DNA from: Ferruginibacter sp.
Lineage (GTDB): Bacteria > Bacteroidota > Bacteroidia > Chitinophagales > Chitinophagaceae
Length of the DNA stretch: 64,000 bases
Reading direction: 5' to 3'
Assembly: GCA_019638525.1 (NCBI GenBank)
Contig: JAHBTO010000001.1
Span: forward strand, 558,001-622,000
The translations under genes and the position numbers were made by a program. Positions 17,311 to 25,966 of this stretch are shown piece by piece. Every line of letters starts with the position of its first letter. The stretch's first letter is position 1. The notes beneath the pieces were generated by a model. That model made no database searches, was not told where the DNA came from, and saw nothing but the letters and a program-made list of their open reading frames with translations.

Positions 17311-17685
17311 GTGTATAAAAAAGCTAAATTTTTAATTTTTTGCACGATTTTTGTGGCAAGCGCCGCTTTTTGTCAAAAAAGTATCCCCACAATGGTTTTA
17401 TTTTATACAAAAAATAAAGTCTTACAAAAAAAAGCAGATAATTTATATTGTGCTTTTATACCAAAAGAAGCTGCTTTAAATTTTCTCATTAATCCAAATG
17501 TTATTGAACACACTACTCCCGTATTTTCAATTACAGGAAATTATTACTCAAATAATTTAGGATTTTTCTGTAAGAAGGAATGGCAATTTGAAAAAGCTAC
17601 AAAAATCCCTTTCAGGTTCAGGCTTGGCTCGTTGCAATACAATGATTATTTAGAGCAGAAGCCAAATGCAGTAAAACAGTTTTAA
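17311..17685 (+). CDS. Hypothetical secreted protein
   Basis: A 124-residue protein starting at a GTG, with a signal peptide (AKFLIFCTIFVASAAFC, likely cut near residue 21). The mature part contains PTMVLFYTKNK and RFRLGSLQYNDYLEQK, and has no domain I recognise. Its size and the RLGSLQYNDYLE pattern are seen in small uncharacterised exported proteins of Chitinophagaceae-like genomes. It is divergent from rpoN, with 94 bases between them that contain two TTGTAAA direct repeats (near 17293-17310) and probably both promoters. It is convergent with the next gene. Confidence 0.6.
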   Translation: MYKKAKFLIFCTIFVASAAFCQKSIPTMVLFYTKNKVLQKKADNLYCAFIPKEAALNFLINPNVIEHTTPVFSITGNYYSNNLGFFCKKEWQFEKATKIPFRFRLGSLQYNDYLEQKPNAVKQF

Positions 17686-17713
17686 TTTTTAATACTTCAA
17701 ATTTTGCAATATA

Positions 17714-18931
17714 TCAGGCAGTGGCCTTTTGCTCACTCAACACTTTCTTAATTACATTTACCATTTGATTACACTTTGTGTGTAATTGTTCGTCCGTCCA
17801 GGTTAATCCAATGGCAGTTGAAATACAACGGCACATGATGGCATCGCTTGCGCTAAAATCTTTTGTAGCATGATGCATTACGGCTGCTTTTAAATCGGGA
17901 TGAAGGGCATTAAGCGTTGCAGCATTTTTTAGGTGATCCCACTTTTTTATATAATGCCAGTTGTTAACATACCAATAGAAATTACCGGCAAGTATATTCT
18001 GTGCTTTTAATTCGGCCACTACAGCTTTGGTGGCTTCTTCTGTTGGTAAAAACCAGCTAAGGAAAGTGCAACTGTCGCCGCCTTCATCAGGAATTCTCCT
18101 GAACGAAACTTCGGGTATTGTTGCAAGTGCACTCTTTAATGCTGTGTGGTTTTTTCTTTGGATAGATAAAAAATTATCCAGCTTTTTTATTTGAGCCAAC
18201 CCAACGGCAGCATGCAATTCGCTAATGCGGAAATTATACCCTATAAATGGATGCTGGTCGGCACCTCGGTCGGTGCCTTTATGGTCGTGGCCATGATCGC
18301 TGTATCCATCACAGTTCTGGTAAACAACTTCATTGTTAGTCATTACTGCCCCACCTTCGGCACAAGTAATGGTTTTTACAAAATCAAAACTAAACGTTCC
18401 TGCATTACCGATAGTGCCAAGTTTTTTTCCTTTGTAAGAGGCACCAATGCTTTGGCAGGCATCTTCAAGTAATAACAAGTTATGCTCTTTACATATTGCC
18501 TGTAAGGCATCCATATCGGCCATGCTGCCACACATGTGTACAGGCATTATACATTTTGTTTTTTTAGTAATAGCATTTTTAACAGCCTGTGGGCTTAGTG
18601 TTAATGTATCATCCACATCAACAAAAACCGGTATGGCGCCAACACTAAGTACTGCTTCAAAGCTTGCCACAAATGTAAATGATGGTAAAATTATTTCATC
18701 GCCATAACCAATACCCAGAGCGCTCATGGCAGTAGTTAGTGCGGCAGTTCCGCTGCTTACCAGTTGTGCATGTTTGCATCCAAATGTATTGCAGATAGCC
18801 GCTTCCAGCTCTTTTGCCTTCCATATCCCTTTACGTGGGCCATCAAATCCATAACGCATCATGATGCCTGTTTGCAGCACATCATTAACTTCTTTTCTTT
18901 CTTCTTGTCCAAAAAATTCGTAGCCTGGCAT
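17714..18931 (-). CDS. DegT/DnrJ/EryC1/StrS family aminotransferase
   Basis: A 405-residue PLP enzyme of the sugar aminotransferase family, which transfers an amino group to a keto-sugar nucleotide. Lys186 in SFDFVKTITCAEGG is the Schiff-base lysine and Asp157 in LLEDACQSIGA binds the pyridine nitrogen. SSGTAALTTAM near residue 60 binds cofactor phosphate. The family normally serves O-antigen, lipopolysaccharide or antibiotic sugar synthesis, but no other nucleotide-sugar gene lies next to it, so the substrate is open. Length is normal and no key residue is missing. Confidence 0.92.
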   Translation of the reverse strand: MPGYEFFGQEERKEVNDVLQTGIMMRYGFDGPRKGIWKAKELEAAICNTFGCKHAQLVSSGTAALTTAMSALGIGYGDEIILPSFTFVASFEAVLSVGAIPVFVDVDDTLTLSPQAVKNAITKKTKCIMPVHMCGSMADMDALQAICKEHNLLLLEDACQSIGASYKGKKLGTIGNAGTFSFDFVKTITCAEGGAVMTNNEVVYQNCDGYSDHGHDHKGTDRGADQHPFIGYNFRISELHAAVGLAQIKKLDNFLSIQRKNHTALKSALATIPEVSFRRIPDEGGDSCTFLSWFLPTEEATKAVVAELKAQNILAGNFYWYVNNWHYIKKWDHLKNAATLNALHPDLKAAVMHHATKDFSASDAIMCRCISTAIGLTWTDEQLHTKCNQMVNVIKKVLSEQKATA

Positions 18932-19025
18932 AGTGTAATGTTTTAAGTTGTAAAGGTAGATAAATTAGGTAAAAGAGTAAGTTGCCTTACTTATTGCTAC
19001 TATCAAAAAAAAATAAAGCAGTAAA

Positions 19026-20231
19026 TTATTTTATCCAGTTCATTGCAGGAGTTGCTGCAGCATCTTTAAAATATTTTAATCTTAAAGTATCGCCCCACCC
19101 GTTAGGATTTTTTTCAAATGTTTTGCTGCTGAAAAAAATCATCCCCTGTATGTTGGGTGTGTTTCTTAGCGCTTCAATCATGCGTGGCAACTGTGTTGTG
19201 TCTTTCCAGGCGGCATTGCTGTTGGCACGGTAAATACCCAGGCCTATATAGCAGTTACGGCCATAGGTGTGCCTGCTCCACCAGTTTAATAAAACTTCGT
19301 AAGGAGCCACTTTGTGGCCAAACTCCCAATACAACTGGGGCGCTACATAATCAATCCATCCTTTACGCAACCATAATAATATATCGGCATACAGGTCGTC
19401 GTAATTTGTTTGTGCGCCATTGGTATTACTCCCGTTAACAGGGTCCTTATCGCTGTTTCGCCAAACACCAAAGGGGCTAATACCAAACTGGCATTTAGGA
19501 TTTTCTTTTTTTATAGCAACGCTTAATTTACTGATGATGGAATCAGTGTTGCTCCTTCTCCAATCGTCTTTACTCATTCCGTTTCCGTAAAGCCGATATG
19601 ATTTATTGTCAGGAAAATCTTTACCGGGTATTTTATACGGGTAAAAATAATCATCAAAGTGGATGGCATCTATCGCATAGCGGCTAACTACATCCTTTAC
19701 TACGTTGGTTAAATACTCCTGTACTTCTTTATTGCCGGGGTCAAAATACTTTTTATCGCCGTAGGTTAAAAACCACTCAGGATGTACACGGGTAATATGA
19801 GTAGCTGCAATTGAAGATTTGCCAATTTTAAAAACAGCCCTGTAGGGATTCATCCATGCATGAAACTCCATGCCCCGTTTATGAGTTTCGGTTATCATAA
19901 ACTGCAGTGGGTCGTAAAAAGGCGTTGGTGGCTTGCCCTGCGTGCCGGTTAAAAATTCGCTCCAGGGTTCGTATTGCGATGGATAAAAGGCATCGGTTAC
20001 AGGCCTTACCTGCACTATCATAGCATTAATGCCATTTCGTTTGTGCATATCAAGCAGTTTAATAAACTCTGCTTTTTGTAATTCTGAATCGTAATTGCCT
20101 TTTGTGGGCCAGTCTATATTATCAACTGTAGCTACCCACACACCACGAAACTCTGGCTTTGCCTGCGCTTTCGAAAAAACGGGTATTATGCAAATGATGA
20201 TTGAAAAAAAAATTGAAAAGAAAAATTTCAT
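19026..20231 (-). CDS. GH10-like (GHL10, DUF187) family glycosyl hydrolase
   Basis: A 401-residue secreted protein with a signal peptide (FFFSIFFSIIICIIPVFSKAQA). The domain starts with EFRGVWVATVDNIDWP and continues with HKRGMEFHAWMNPYR, AIHFDDYFYPY and DYVAPQLYWEFGH. These are hallmarks of the PF02638 glycosyl-hydrolase-like TIM barrel (the YngK/DigH group, linked to denuded peptidoglycan glycans in other bacteria). It is likely periplasmic and acts on peptidoglycan-derived or other polysaccharide chains. The MarR gene starts upstream and ends 10 bases before this ATG, so the genes from 21762 down may be co-transcribed. Confidence 0.9.
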   Translation of the reverse strand: MKFFFSIFFSIIICIIPVFSKAQAKPEFRGVWVATVDNIDWPTKGNYDSELQKAEFIKLLDMHKRNGINAMIVQVRPVTDAFYPSQYEPWSEFLTGTQGKPPTPFYDPLQFMITETHKRGMEFHAWMNPYRAVFKIGKSSIAATHITRVHPEWFLTYGDKKYFDPGNKEVQEYLTNVVKDVVSRYAIDAIHFDDYFYPYKIPGKDFPDNKSYRLYGNGMSKDDWRRSNTDSIISKLSVAIKKENPKCQFGISPFGVWRNSDKDPVNGSNTNGAQTNYDDLYADILLWLRKGWIDYVAPQLYWEFGHKVAPYEVLLNWWSRHTYGRNCYIGLGIYRANSNAAWKDTTQLPRMIEALRNTPNIQGMIFFSSKTFEKNPNGWGDTLRLKYFKDAAATPAMNWIK

Positions 20232-20241
20232 GAAAATTTTA

Positions 20242-20709
20242 TTACTCCCTGTTACGGATTTTATCTAATAATATGTTTAAGGTTTTTGCTTCTGTGGCAG
20301 AAAGGTTTTGCATTACTGAATCCATATCATCCTGGTAAGTATCAAGTTTAGAAAGCAGTTTTAATCCTTTATCACTTATGCTTACATCTACTAACCGTTT
20401 ATCTGCTTTACAAACGCTTTTTTTTGCCAGGCCTTTAAGTACCAGCCTGTCTACAATACGGCTGGTATCGCTCATTTTGTCCAGCATACGTTCTCGTATC
20501 TGCAGGGTTGAGATAGGTTTGCCGGCGCCACGTAAAATACGCAGTATATTAAATTGCTGTGCCGTTATGTTTTCTTTATCAAAAAAAACTTTCATCTTTT
20601 CATTAATCCAGTTGTAAGTATAAATGATATTGATAACGCCTTTTTGATGTTCGTTACGGAAGTTTTGTTGTGTTATATCTTTTTCTAAACTCATGTTTAT
20701 AATAATCAT
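20242..20709 (-). CDS. MarR family transcriptional regulator
   Basis: A 155-residue winged-helix repressor. The DNA-binding core runs from about residue 50 to 110: QQFNILRILRG, then LQIRERMLDKMSDTSRIVDRL and the wing RPL-like KADKRLVDVSISDKG. The DxR motif of the wing (DKRLVDV) is intact. It begins directly after the stop of the AI-2E gene (TAAATG), so the two are coupled; an ATG at 20694 is an alternative start. MarR proteins commonly sense small aromatic compounds and control efflux, and the target here may be the adjacent transporter operon. Confidence 0.92.
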   Translation of the reverse strand: MIIINMSLEKDITQQNFRNEHQKGVINIIYTYNWINEKMKVFFDKENITAQQFNILRILRGAGKPISTLQIRERMLDKMSDTSRIVDRLVLKGLAKKSVCKADKRLVDVSISDKGLKLLSKLDTYQDDMDSVMQNLSATEAKTLNILLDKIRNRE

Positions 20710-21762
20710 TTAAGATTTTATTTCATTGGTAGCATTTACCTCTTTGTTATCATCGTCAGAAAATTCATTGATATAAATCTTCACCAGAATTAAAAAATAA
20801 CTAACCAGTAACGGCCCAAAGATAAGGCCTATAAAACCAAACAGGTTTAAGCCTACAATAACACCCAGCACTGTAATTAACGGATGCACATCACCCATAT
20901 ATTTCATCAGTTTAAGCCTTGCCAGGTAATCAACATTACCAGTAATAAGGCCGCTGTAAATTGCAAGGCCAATGGCATTCCAATTATCGCCCTGTATAAT
21001 TAAATAAATTACCAATGGCACCCAAACTATCATGGTGCCTACCAATGGAAAAAAAGCAAATACACCGGTTACAAAAGCCCACAATCCCCAATCTTCTATT
21101 TTAAAAATCCAATAACCCAGTGCGGCAACCAACCCTTGCACAATACTTATTATGGGAATACCCAGGGCATTTGCCTTTACCATCATTTTAGTTTCGCTGG
21201 CAAGTATGTTTACATTTTCATTTTTTAATGGTATCACCCTGGCTAAATACCTTTCTGCATCACGTCCATTAACCAGCAAATAATAAAAAAGAAAAAACAT
21301 CATAATTATGTTGGTAATAACAACAATGGTGCTGTTTAACACGCCCGGTAAAAAAGCCGTAATTTTTTCTACAACGGTTTTTGCACTTTCGCCCGATAAG
21401 ATGACAATGCCGGTTTCTTCGGCAACTTTATCTGATACAGATTTTATGGCGGTAATTATTTTATCCTGGTTTTGAGTAATGGCGCTAATTTTAGGCGAAA
21501 CCAGTGTTATACTTAAATATATAGGTAAGGACACAATTAGGATACAACCCAGTATAAATAAAATTGCTGTCCATCCTTTTTTCCATTTTCTTTTATAAAT
21601 AAGTTTAAAATAAACAGACCTGCATAATATATACAATGTAACACCGCCCAGCAACCCCGGAATAAACACCTGCAATTGCGTAATTAATAATACAGCCATT
21701 AATACTATTATTATTAATATTACAACTTGCCTTAGCCTTTCGTTAAAACCATGTTGAGCCAT
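20710..21762 (-). CDS. AI-2E family transporter
   Basis: A 350-residue polytopic membrane protein of the AI-2E/YdiK/PerM superfamily. Two N-terminal helices are followed by one around 60-85, an extracytoplasmic region around 85-145, and four or five C-terminal helices with GNVDYLARLKLMKYMGDVHPL and GLIFGPLLVSYF, the conserved family signature. Family members export diverse small molecules or ions; AI-2 export is only one proposal. The gene shares a transcript with the MarR gene that follows and is preceded 15 bases earlier by the radical SAM gene. Confidence 0.93.
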   Translation of the reverse strand: MAQHGFNERLRQVVILIIIVLMAVLLITQLQVFIPGLLGGVTLYILCRSVYFKLIYKRKWKKGWTAILFILGCILIVSLPIYLSITLVSPKISAITQNQDKIITAIKSVSDKVAEETGIVILSGESAKTVVEKITAFLPGVLNSTIVVITNIIMMFFLFYYLLVNGRDAERYLARVIPLKNENVNILASETKMMVKANALGIPIISIVQGLVAALGYWIFKIEDWGLWAFVTGVFAFFPLVGTMIVWVPLVIYLIIQGDNWNAIGLAIYSGLITGNVDYLARLKLMKYMGDVHPLITVLGVIVGLNLFGFIGLIFGPLLVSYFLILVKIYINEFSDDDNKEVNATNEIKS

Positions 21763-21777
21763 CGCTGTTTTATTTTT

Positions 21778-22809
21778 TTATTCTTTCCATACAGATACGC
21801 CTTCGCTGCAGTTGGCGCAAATATCAATATTTTTCCTGCTCTTCATCAATTGACTGCGAAACTGTTTATAATTATCATTATGCCATATCTCTTTAAAACT
21901 TTGCGTTTTTAAATTACCCAACTGGTGCATTGCATCTTTATCAAAGCAGCAAGGCACTACCAAACCATCCCATGTAATCACATTGGCATGTTGCAGTTTC
22001 CAGCACCTGTTGGCCAATTTGTTTTTTGGAATATAAGTACCATCAGCATTTTTTTTATACCTGCTATATTTATCAATGGTTGGTATAAGGTTGTTGGGGT
22101 CGGTTTTGTAATCATACACCTGGGCCGTTTTAAACCTCACTTCATCTACTCCTACTTCTTTGGCAAGTTGTTTAATTTCTTCTATTTGGTGCTGGTTGGG
22201 CTTTACTACTAAAAACTGGAAAAAAACAAATGGTGTTTTACTCTTTAGTTGTTTTTTCCATTTCACAATATTCCTGGCGCCGGCTAAAACCTTCTCAAGG
22301 TTTCCGCCTACACGATATTGCTGGTACACATCCTGTGTAGTTCCGTCTATACTGATAATTAAACGGTCGAGGCCACTTTCAACAGTTTTTTTAGCTATTT
22401 CATCAGTTAAGTAATGTGCGTTGGTTGATGTGGCTGTGTATATTTTTTTATCACTGGCATATTTCACCATCTTTAAAAAATCGGGGTTTAGGTAAGGCTC
22501 GCCCTGGAAATAAAAGATAAGGTATAAAAGTTCTTTGTGAATTTCATCGATGGTTCTTGTAAAAAAATCGTTTTTAAGCATACCGGTAGGCCGGCTAAAC
22601 TGCCTTAAACCGCTTGGGCACTCGGGGCAGCGAAGATTGCAACTGGTAGTAGGTTCAAATGATATAGATACAGGATAGCCCCATTGCACAGGCCGTTTTA
22701 AAAAACGGCTTACATAAAAACTGCATAACACTTTTACTGCATTTACAAAACGGCGAAAAGTGAGTTTGCTAAAAAGGTTTTTACTATCATTCCAGTTTAA
22801 CTGAGGCAT
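21778..22809 (-). CDS. Radical SAM/SPASM domain protein
   Basis: A 343-residue radical SAM enzyme. Cys57, Cys61 and Cys64 (CNLRCPEC) bind the SAM-cleaving 4Fe-4S cluster. The C-terminal half carries a SPASM-type cysteine set (CWKLQ, VPCCFDKD, CANCSEG) for auxiliary clusters. The region between is a partial TIM barrel with YFQGEPYLNPDF. SPASM enzymes modify peptides, proteins or small molecules; no precursor peptide gene is evident nearby, so the substrate is unknown. It heads a same-strand group with the AI-2E, MarR and GH10-like genes. Confidence 0.92.
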   Translation of the reverse strand: MPQLNWNDSKNLFSKLTFRRFVNAVKVLCSFYVSRFLKRPVQWGYPVSISFEPTTSCNLRCPECPSGLRQFSRPTGMLKNDFFTRTIDEIHKELLYLIFYFQGEPYLNPDFLKMVKYASDKKIYTATSTNAHYLTDEIAKKTVESGLDRLIISIDGTTQDVYQQYRVGGNLEKVLAGARNIVKWKKQLKSKTPFVFFQFLVVKPNQHQIEEIKQLAKEVGVDEVRFKTAQVYDYKTDPNNLIPTIDKYSRYKKNADGTYIPKNKLANRCWKLQHANVITWDGLVVPCCFDKDAMHQLGNLKTQSFKEIWHNDNYKQFRSQLMKSRKNIDICANCSEGVSVWKE

Positions 22810-22878
22810 TTAGCAAAGGTAAGCCGATTAAGAGTGATACAGTGATTACACTTTGTAATAAAAAGATAAAACAACCGG

Positions 22879-23805
22879 TTATTGGTTGGAGGATGTAAGC
22901 TCTGGCGCTTCAGTTAATACTTCTTTTACATTGCCGGGGTTAAATGTAACAGGTGTAAACAACAAAGTATTGTTTTCAAATTTTTCGTAGTTATTAAAAA
23001 TTACATTAAGGGTAATGAAGTTCATTACATAAGCTTGTGTTTCGGATGGCAGGTATTGCTTTACATCCCAAAAGCAGGGGTCGTCTTTACCGGTTTTTTT
23101 CATAGCCTCCCAAACATTTCCCACGCCGCAATTATAGCTTGCCACCATCAGCAGTAAATCGTTATCAAGGTTTCGGCTTCGGTCTTTTAAATAACGGGCA
23201 GCAGCATAGGTTGATTTATAAAAATTTTTGCGATCGTCTCTTTGTGGTTTTGATTTGACAATGGTTTTCTTTGCTTTGGTATTTTTTGTTCCCTTTCCCT
23301 TTACTTTTGTTTCTTTTGATTTAGTAGCAATGCGTAAACCATATTCTTTTGCCACATCATCCATAATTTGCCAATAACCTACAGCGCCAGCTTTTGATAC
23401 TGCATTAGCATTAAAAGCACTTTCAAGGGCAAGCAAAACCCTTAGCTCCTGTGGTAAATTGTGTTTATCAAGTATTGATACTACTTTAGGAAAATATTTT
23501 TGGCTTCGCTTGTAAGTGCGAAGCAGGTAGGCCCGCCTGTTTTTTGCAAATTTTTCAATATAAGCTGCAGTTTGTTCTTCATTACCTGCTAATGCCTCGG
23601 GATAAATAACATTGGCATCAAGAGTTATTTCGCATGCTTTATCATTTGTATTTACAGCAGCAAGCAGCGGCTTTTGCGTAGTATCTGCCATAGCAAAAAC
23701 CTTATTGAAACAGCTTAGTGTTATTGAAAAAAAAAGTATCCACGCTGTTTTGGATACTTTAAAATGTTTAAAACTTTGTTTAACCATGCCTTTATTTATT
23801 TTCAT
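22879..23805 (-). CDS. Lytic transglycosylase
   Basis: A 308-residue exported muralytic enzyme that cleaves peptidoglycan glycan strands with formation of 1,6-anhydro ends. After an N-terminal hydrophobic signal (AWILFFSITLSCF), the SLT domain shows the catalytic Glu128 in LLALESAFNANAVSKAGAVGYWQIM and later DLLLMVASYNCGVGNV. A Lys-rich insertion (KETKVKGKGTKNTKAKK) interrupts the domain near residue 170. There is no LysM domain, unlike MltD. The gene is divergent from a GH25 lysozyme gene, with 143 bases between them, suggesting shared control of cell-wall turnover. Confidence 0.9.
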   Translation of the reverse strand: MKINKGMVKQSFKHFKVSKTAWILFFSITLSCFNKVFAMADTTQKPLLAAVNTNDKACEITLDANVIYPEALAGNEEQTAAYIEKFAKNRRAYLLRTYKRSQKYFPKVVSILDKHNLPQELRVLLALESAFNANAVSKAGAVGYWQIMDDVAKEYGLRIATKSKETKVKGKGTKNTKAKKTIVKSKPQRDDRKNFYKSTYAAARYLKDRSRNLDNDLLLMVASYNCGVGNVWEAMKKTGKDDPCFWDVKQYLPSETQAYVMNFITLNVIFNNYEKFENNTLLFTPVTFNPGNVKEVLTEAPELTSSNQ

Positions 23806-23948
23806 TTGGGTACAGCATTAAATACGGGCAATTCATAAAACGAATGTGATAAACCATTATTGCCCTTTCACAAAATTTTATACTGTTATAAACTGCTTTT
23901 AATGCAAATTTGTAACCAACTGCGTAAAACCACTTGTAACAATCCACA

Positions 23949-24713
23949 TTGGCAAAAAGTAAAAAAGGCATATTAAAAGCAATATTGATACCGGGTTTGC
24001 TGCTTGTTATTGTTGCCTGTGCCATATATTATATCAATGCATATAATAACCGCCCCAGGTTTATACGCTACCCGGCATTTGGTATAGATATACCAGGCAA
24101 TTATACAATACATGGCATAGATGTTAGCCGCTACCAGCACAATATTGACTGGGCCGAAGTGGAAGCCATGCAGGATAAAGACATTAAAATTGGTTTTGCA
24201 TTTATAAAAGCCACCGAAGGCCTTGGCAGGGTTGATGACGGGTTTAGGAAAAACTGGTTCAATGCAAAAAAAGCAAAGTTACCTCGTGGCGCATATCATT
24301 TTTTTATTAGCAGTAAAAGTGGTAAAGCCCAGGCCGAAAATTTTATTGAAACTGTAGATTTAAAACCGGGCGACTTGCCGCCGGCACTGGATATAGAAAC
24401 ATCTAATGGCGCATCTGTAGCCGATGTACAGCAAAGGGCTAAAGACTGGTTGCTGATGGTTGAAAAACATTACAAGGTAAAACCCATCATTTATACCAAT
24501 ATAGATTTTTATGAAACTTTTCTTAACGGGGCGTTTGATGAGTACCCTTTATGGGTGGCACATTATTATGTAAAAGATAAACCTCGTATTAACCGCAACT
24601 GGGTATTTTGGCAACATAATGAAAAAGGCAGGGTTAATGGTATTGATACTTTTGTAGATTTTAACGTTTTTATGGGCGATAGTATTGCTTTTAGAAAAAT
24701 GTTGGTTAAATAA
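23949..24713 (+). CDS. GH25 family lysozyme
   Basis: A 254-residue enzyme with one N-terminal membrane segment (ILKAILIPGLLLVIVACAIYY) as anchor or signal. A GH25 muramidase barrel follows: Asp58 in GIDVSRYQ and the acid/base pair in ALDIETS (Asp148, Glu150) are in place, as is FIKATEG. It hydrolyses the MurNAc-GlcNAc bond in peptidoglycan. The start is a TTG at 23949, followed directly by a Lys-rich, signal-like stretch with no upstream in-frame ATG of better character. It is divergent from a lytic transglycosylase gene. This could be remodelling or inter-bacterial attack; the anchor favours remodelling. Confidence 0.9.
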   Translation: MAKSKKGILKAILIPGLLLVIVACAIYYINAYNNRPRFIRYPAFGIDIPGNYTIHGIDVSRYQHNIDWAEVEAMQDKDIKIGFAFIKATEGLGRVDDGFRKNWFNAKKAKLPRGAYHFFISSKSGKAQAENFIETVDLKPGDLPPALDIETSNGASVADVQQRAKDWLLMVEKHYKVKPIIYTNIDFYETFLNGAFDEYPLWVAHYYVKDKPRINRNWVFWQHNEKGRVNGIDTFVDFNVFMGDSIAFRKMLVK

Positions 24714-24779
24714 AAGCCCATATTTATTTTAATTACTTTTATACAACTTTATTCCTCCAATTAGGTATGAAGGGTGATT

Positions 24780-24998
24780 ATGGGAATGGAAGATGAAACA
24801 AAAGAACTTTTATTAAAGATTATAAACACTGTTTCCATTGTATTGATATGGATGATATCCAATGTTTATATCGGAATATATAAAGGATTTGCTTTTTTTG
24901 AGAACAAGGCCCGGTTAACTAATTATATTTATTACGCAGGTTTTCTTATAACCCTTGTGGCACTTATAATTTACCTTAAACGTAAATGGAAATTATAA
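24780..24998 (+). CDS. Small hypothetical membrane protein
   Basis: A 72-residue protein from the ATG at 24780; a GTG six bases upstream also fits. Two predicted membrane helices (TVSIVLIWMISNVYIGI and YYAGFLITLVALIIYL) are joined by a short loop with a basic KARLTN, and the end KRKWKL is positively charged. I do not recognise the family. It follows the GH25 gene by 66 bases and ends exactly where the convergent DUF4440 gene ends, with no space for a separate terminator. Confidence 0.6.
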   Translation: MGMEDETKELLLKIINTVSIVLIWMISNVYIGIYKGFAFFENKARLTNYIYYAGFLITLVALIIYLKRKWKL

Positions 24999-25427
24999 TC
25001 AACTGCTATGATCGGCCACAATAACCCATTTATTTTTTACTTTTTTAAATAAAAGTGTAAAATGCCCTCCTGCATCACCCATACTCCTTGTTAAATGCCA
25101 TTTGCCCACAATAAAATAATACAATACAGACAAGCGTCTTACTTCCTGTATATCAAATTTTAATTTACCCATTGCGGCCGTATCGGGATATCCTTTTTTA
25201 TAATTATTTAATGTGTTTTGCCAACCGTATGTAATACCAGCTTTACCAATAAACATTAAAGAATCGTTTTGCCAATATCCATCCATAAATTTTTCTACAT
25301 CACCATTGTTCCATGCCTGTAACTGCTTATCCAGTACATTACGTATAGCTATTTCGTCTTTGTTTTGAGCAGTAGCAATATGTGAAAAAATTAAAGTACA
25401 CACAATTACACAGATATTTTTTATCAT
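24999..25427 (-). CDS. DUF4440 / SnoaL-like (NTF2 fold) secreted protein
   Basis: A 142-residue protein with a signal peptide (KNICVIVCTLIFSHIATA). The mature part begins with IRNVLDKQLQAWNNGD and contains FMDGYWQNDSLMFIG and WVIVADHSS, the standard pattern of the DUF4440 NTF2-like family, which forms a cone-shaped pocket for small ligands. Members include many stand-alone exported proteins without a known substrate. It is convergent with the small membrane protein gene and its start lies about 50 bases from the end of the MerC gene. No catalytic residue can be named. Confidence 0.8.
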   Translation of the reverse strand: MIKNICVIVCTLIFSHIATAQNKDEIAIRNVLDKQLQAWNNGDVEKFMDGYWQNDSLMFIGKAGITYGWQNTLNNYKKGYPDTAAMGKLKFDIQEVRRLSVLYYFIVGKWHLTRSMGDAGGHFTLLFKKVKNKWVIVADHSS

Positions 25428-25476
25428 GGTATTTATTTTAGTTTATTAAAAATAAGAAATTTAAAGCGGTGTAGTA

Positions 25477-25866
25477 TTAATGCGTGTGATGTGGTGATGT
25501 GCATTTGCTTTTATGGCAAAGCCGGTAATTATAAAAATGTGCACTAATGATGAATGAAACGGCAATAATTAAAAAAAGAATTTCGTAAGATGCACTAAAT
25601 TGTTTTAATACTAAAAAAATAAACCCTGTACTAAATATCAAAACAGGTAGTAAAGTGTGGTGATGTTTTTTAAAGCCATGAAAAAGTGAATAAGAACCTA
25701 CCAAAAAAGCAATTGCAATCATACACCATTCAAAAAATAAATTATGTATGATATCTGTGCCAAATATTGGCAATGATGTTAACAAGATGGGCAGCAATGC
25801 ACAATGAATAGCACAAGCTATTGATGTGGCAATCCCAAGGGCATCCCAGTTTAATTTTATATTCAT
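25477..25866 (-). CDS. MerC domain membrane protein
   Basis: A 129-residue four-helix inner-membrane protein from the ATG at 25866. A TTG at 25896 lies inside the operator and is unlikely. MerC proteins bind and move heavy-metal ions; the metal-binding pair is seen as Cys in ATSIACAIHCALLPIL. The C-terminal tail is rich in His and Cys (LCHKSKC, HHTH), a further metal-binding hint. The gene is divergent from the SCO-Fur pair, with a palindrome (25885-25907) between them, so a metal-responsive divergon is likely. In Bacteroidota MerC genes often occur in zinc regulons rather than mercury resistance. Confidence 0.85.
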   Translation of the reverse strand: MNIKLNWDALGIATSIACAIHCALLPILLTSLPIFGTDIIHNLFFEWCMIAIAFLVGSYSLFHGFKKHHHTLLPVLIFSTGFIFLVLKQFSASYEILFLIIAVSFIISAHFYNYRLCHKSKCTSPHHTH

Positions 25867-25884
25867 AGAAGCCGTAAAGATACA

Positions 25885-25907
25885 TTTTTGCACCAATGTT
25901 GCAAAAA
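25885..25907. promoter_or_regulatory. Candidate Fur-family operator between merC and SCO genes
   Basis: TTTTTGCA (25885-25892), seven bases, then TGCAAAAA (25900-25907): a perfect 8-bp inverted repeat of the size and symmetry bound by Fur/Zur dimers. It lies just upstream of the merC -7-like box (TATCTTTA on minus, 25875-25882) and 11 bases before the -33 of the SCO promoter. A Fur-family repressor gene is the second gene to the right. Confidence 0.55.
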
Positions 25908-25918
25908 ATAAAAGTAGC

Positions 25919-25951
25919 TTTGTTTTGGTCTTTGAAAGGGTTGTAAATTTG
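25919..25951 (+). promoter_or_regulatory. Promoter for the SCO-Fur transcript
   Basis: TTTG (25919-25922), a 21-base spacer, then TAAATTTG (25944-25951): both elements of the Bacteroidota housekeeping promoter with exact consensus letters. The SCO start codon lies 15 bases downstream. Confidence 0.65.
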
Positions 25952-25966
25952 TAAAAATAAATTGAG

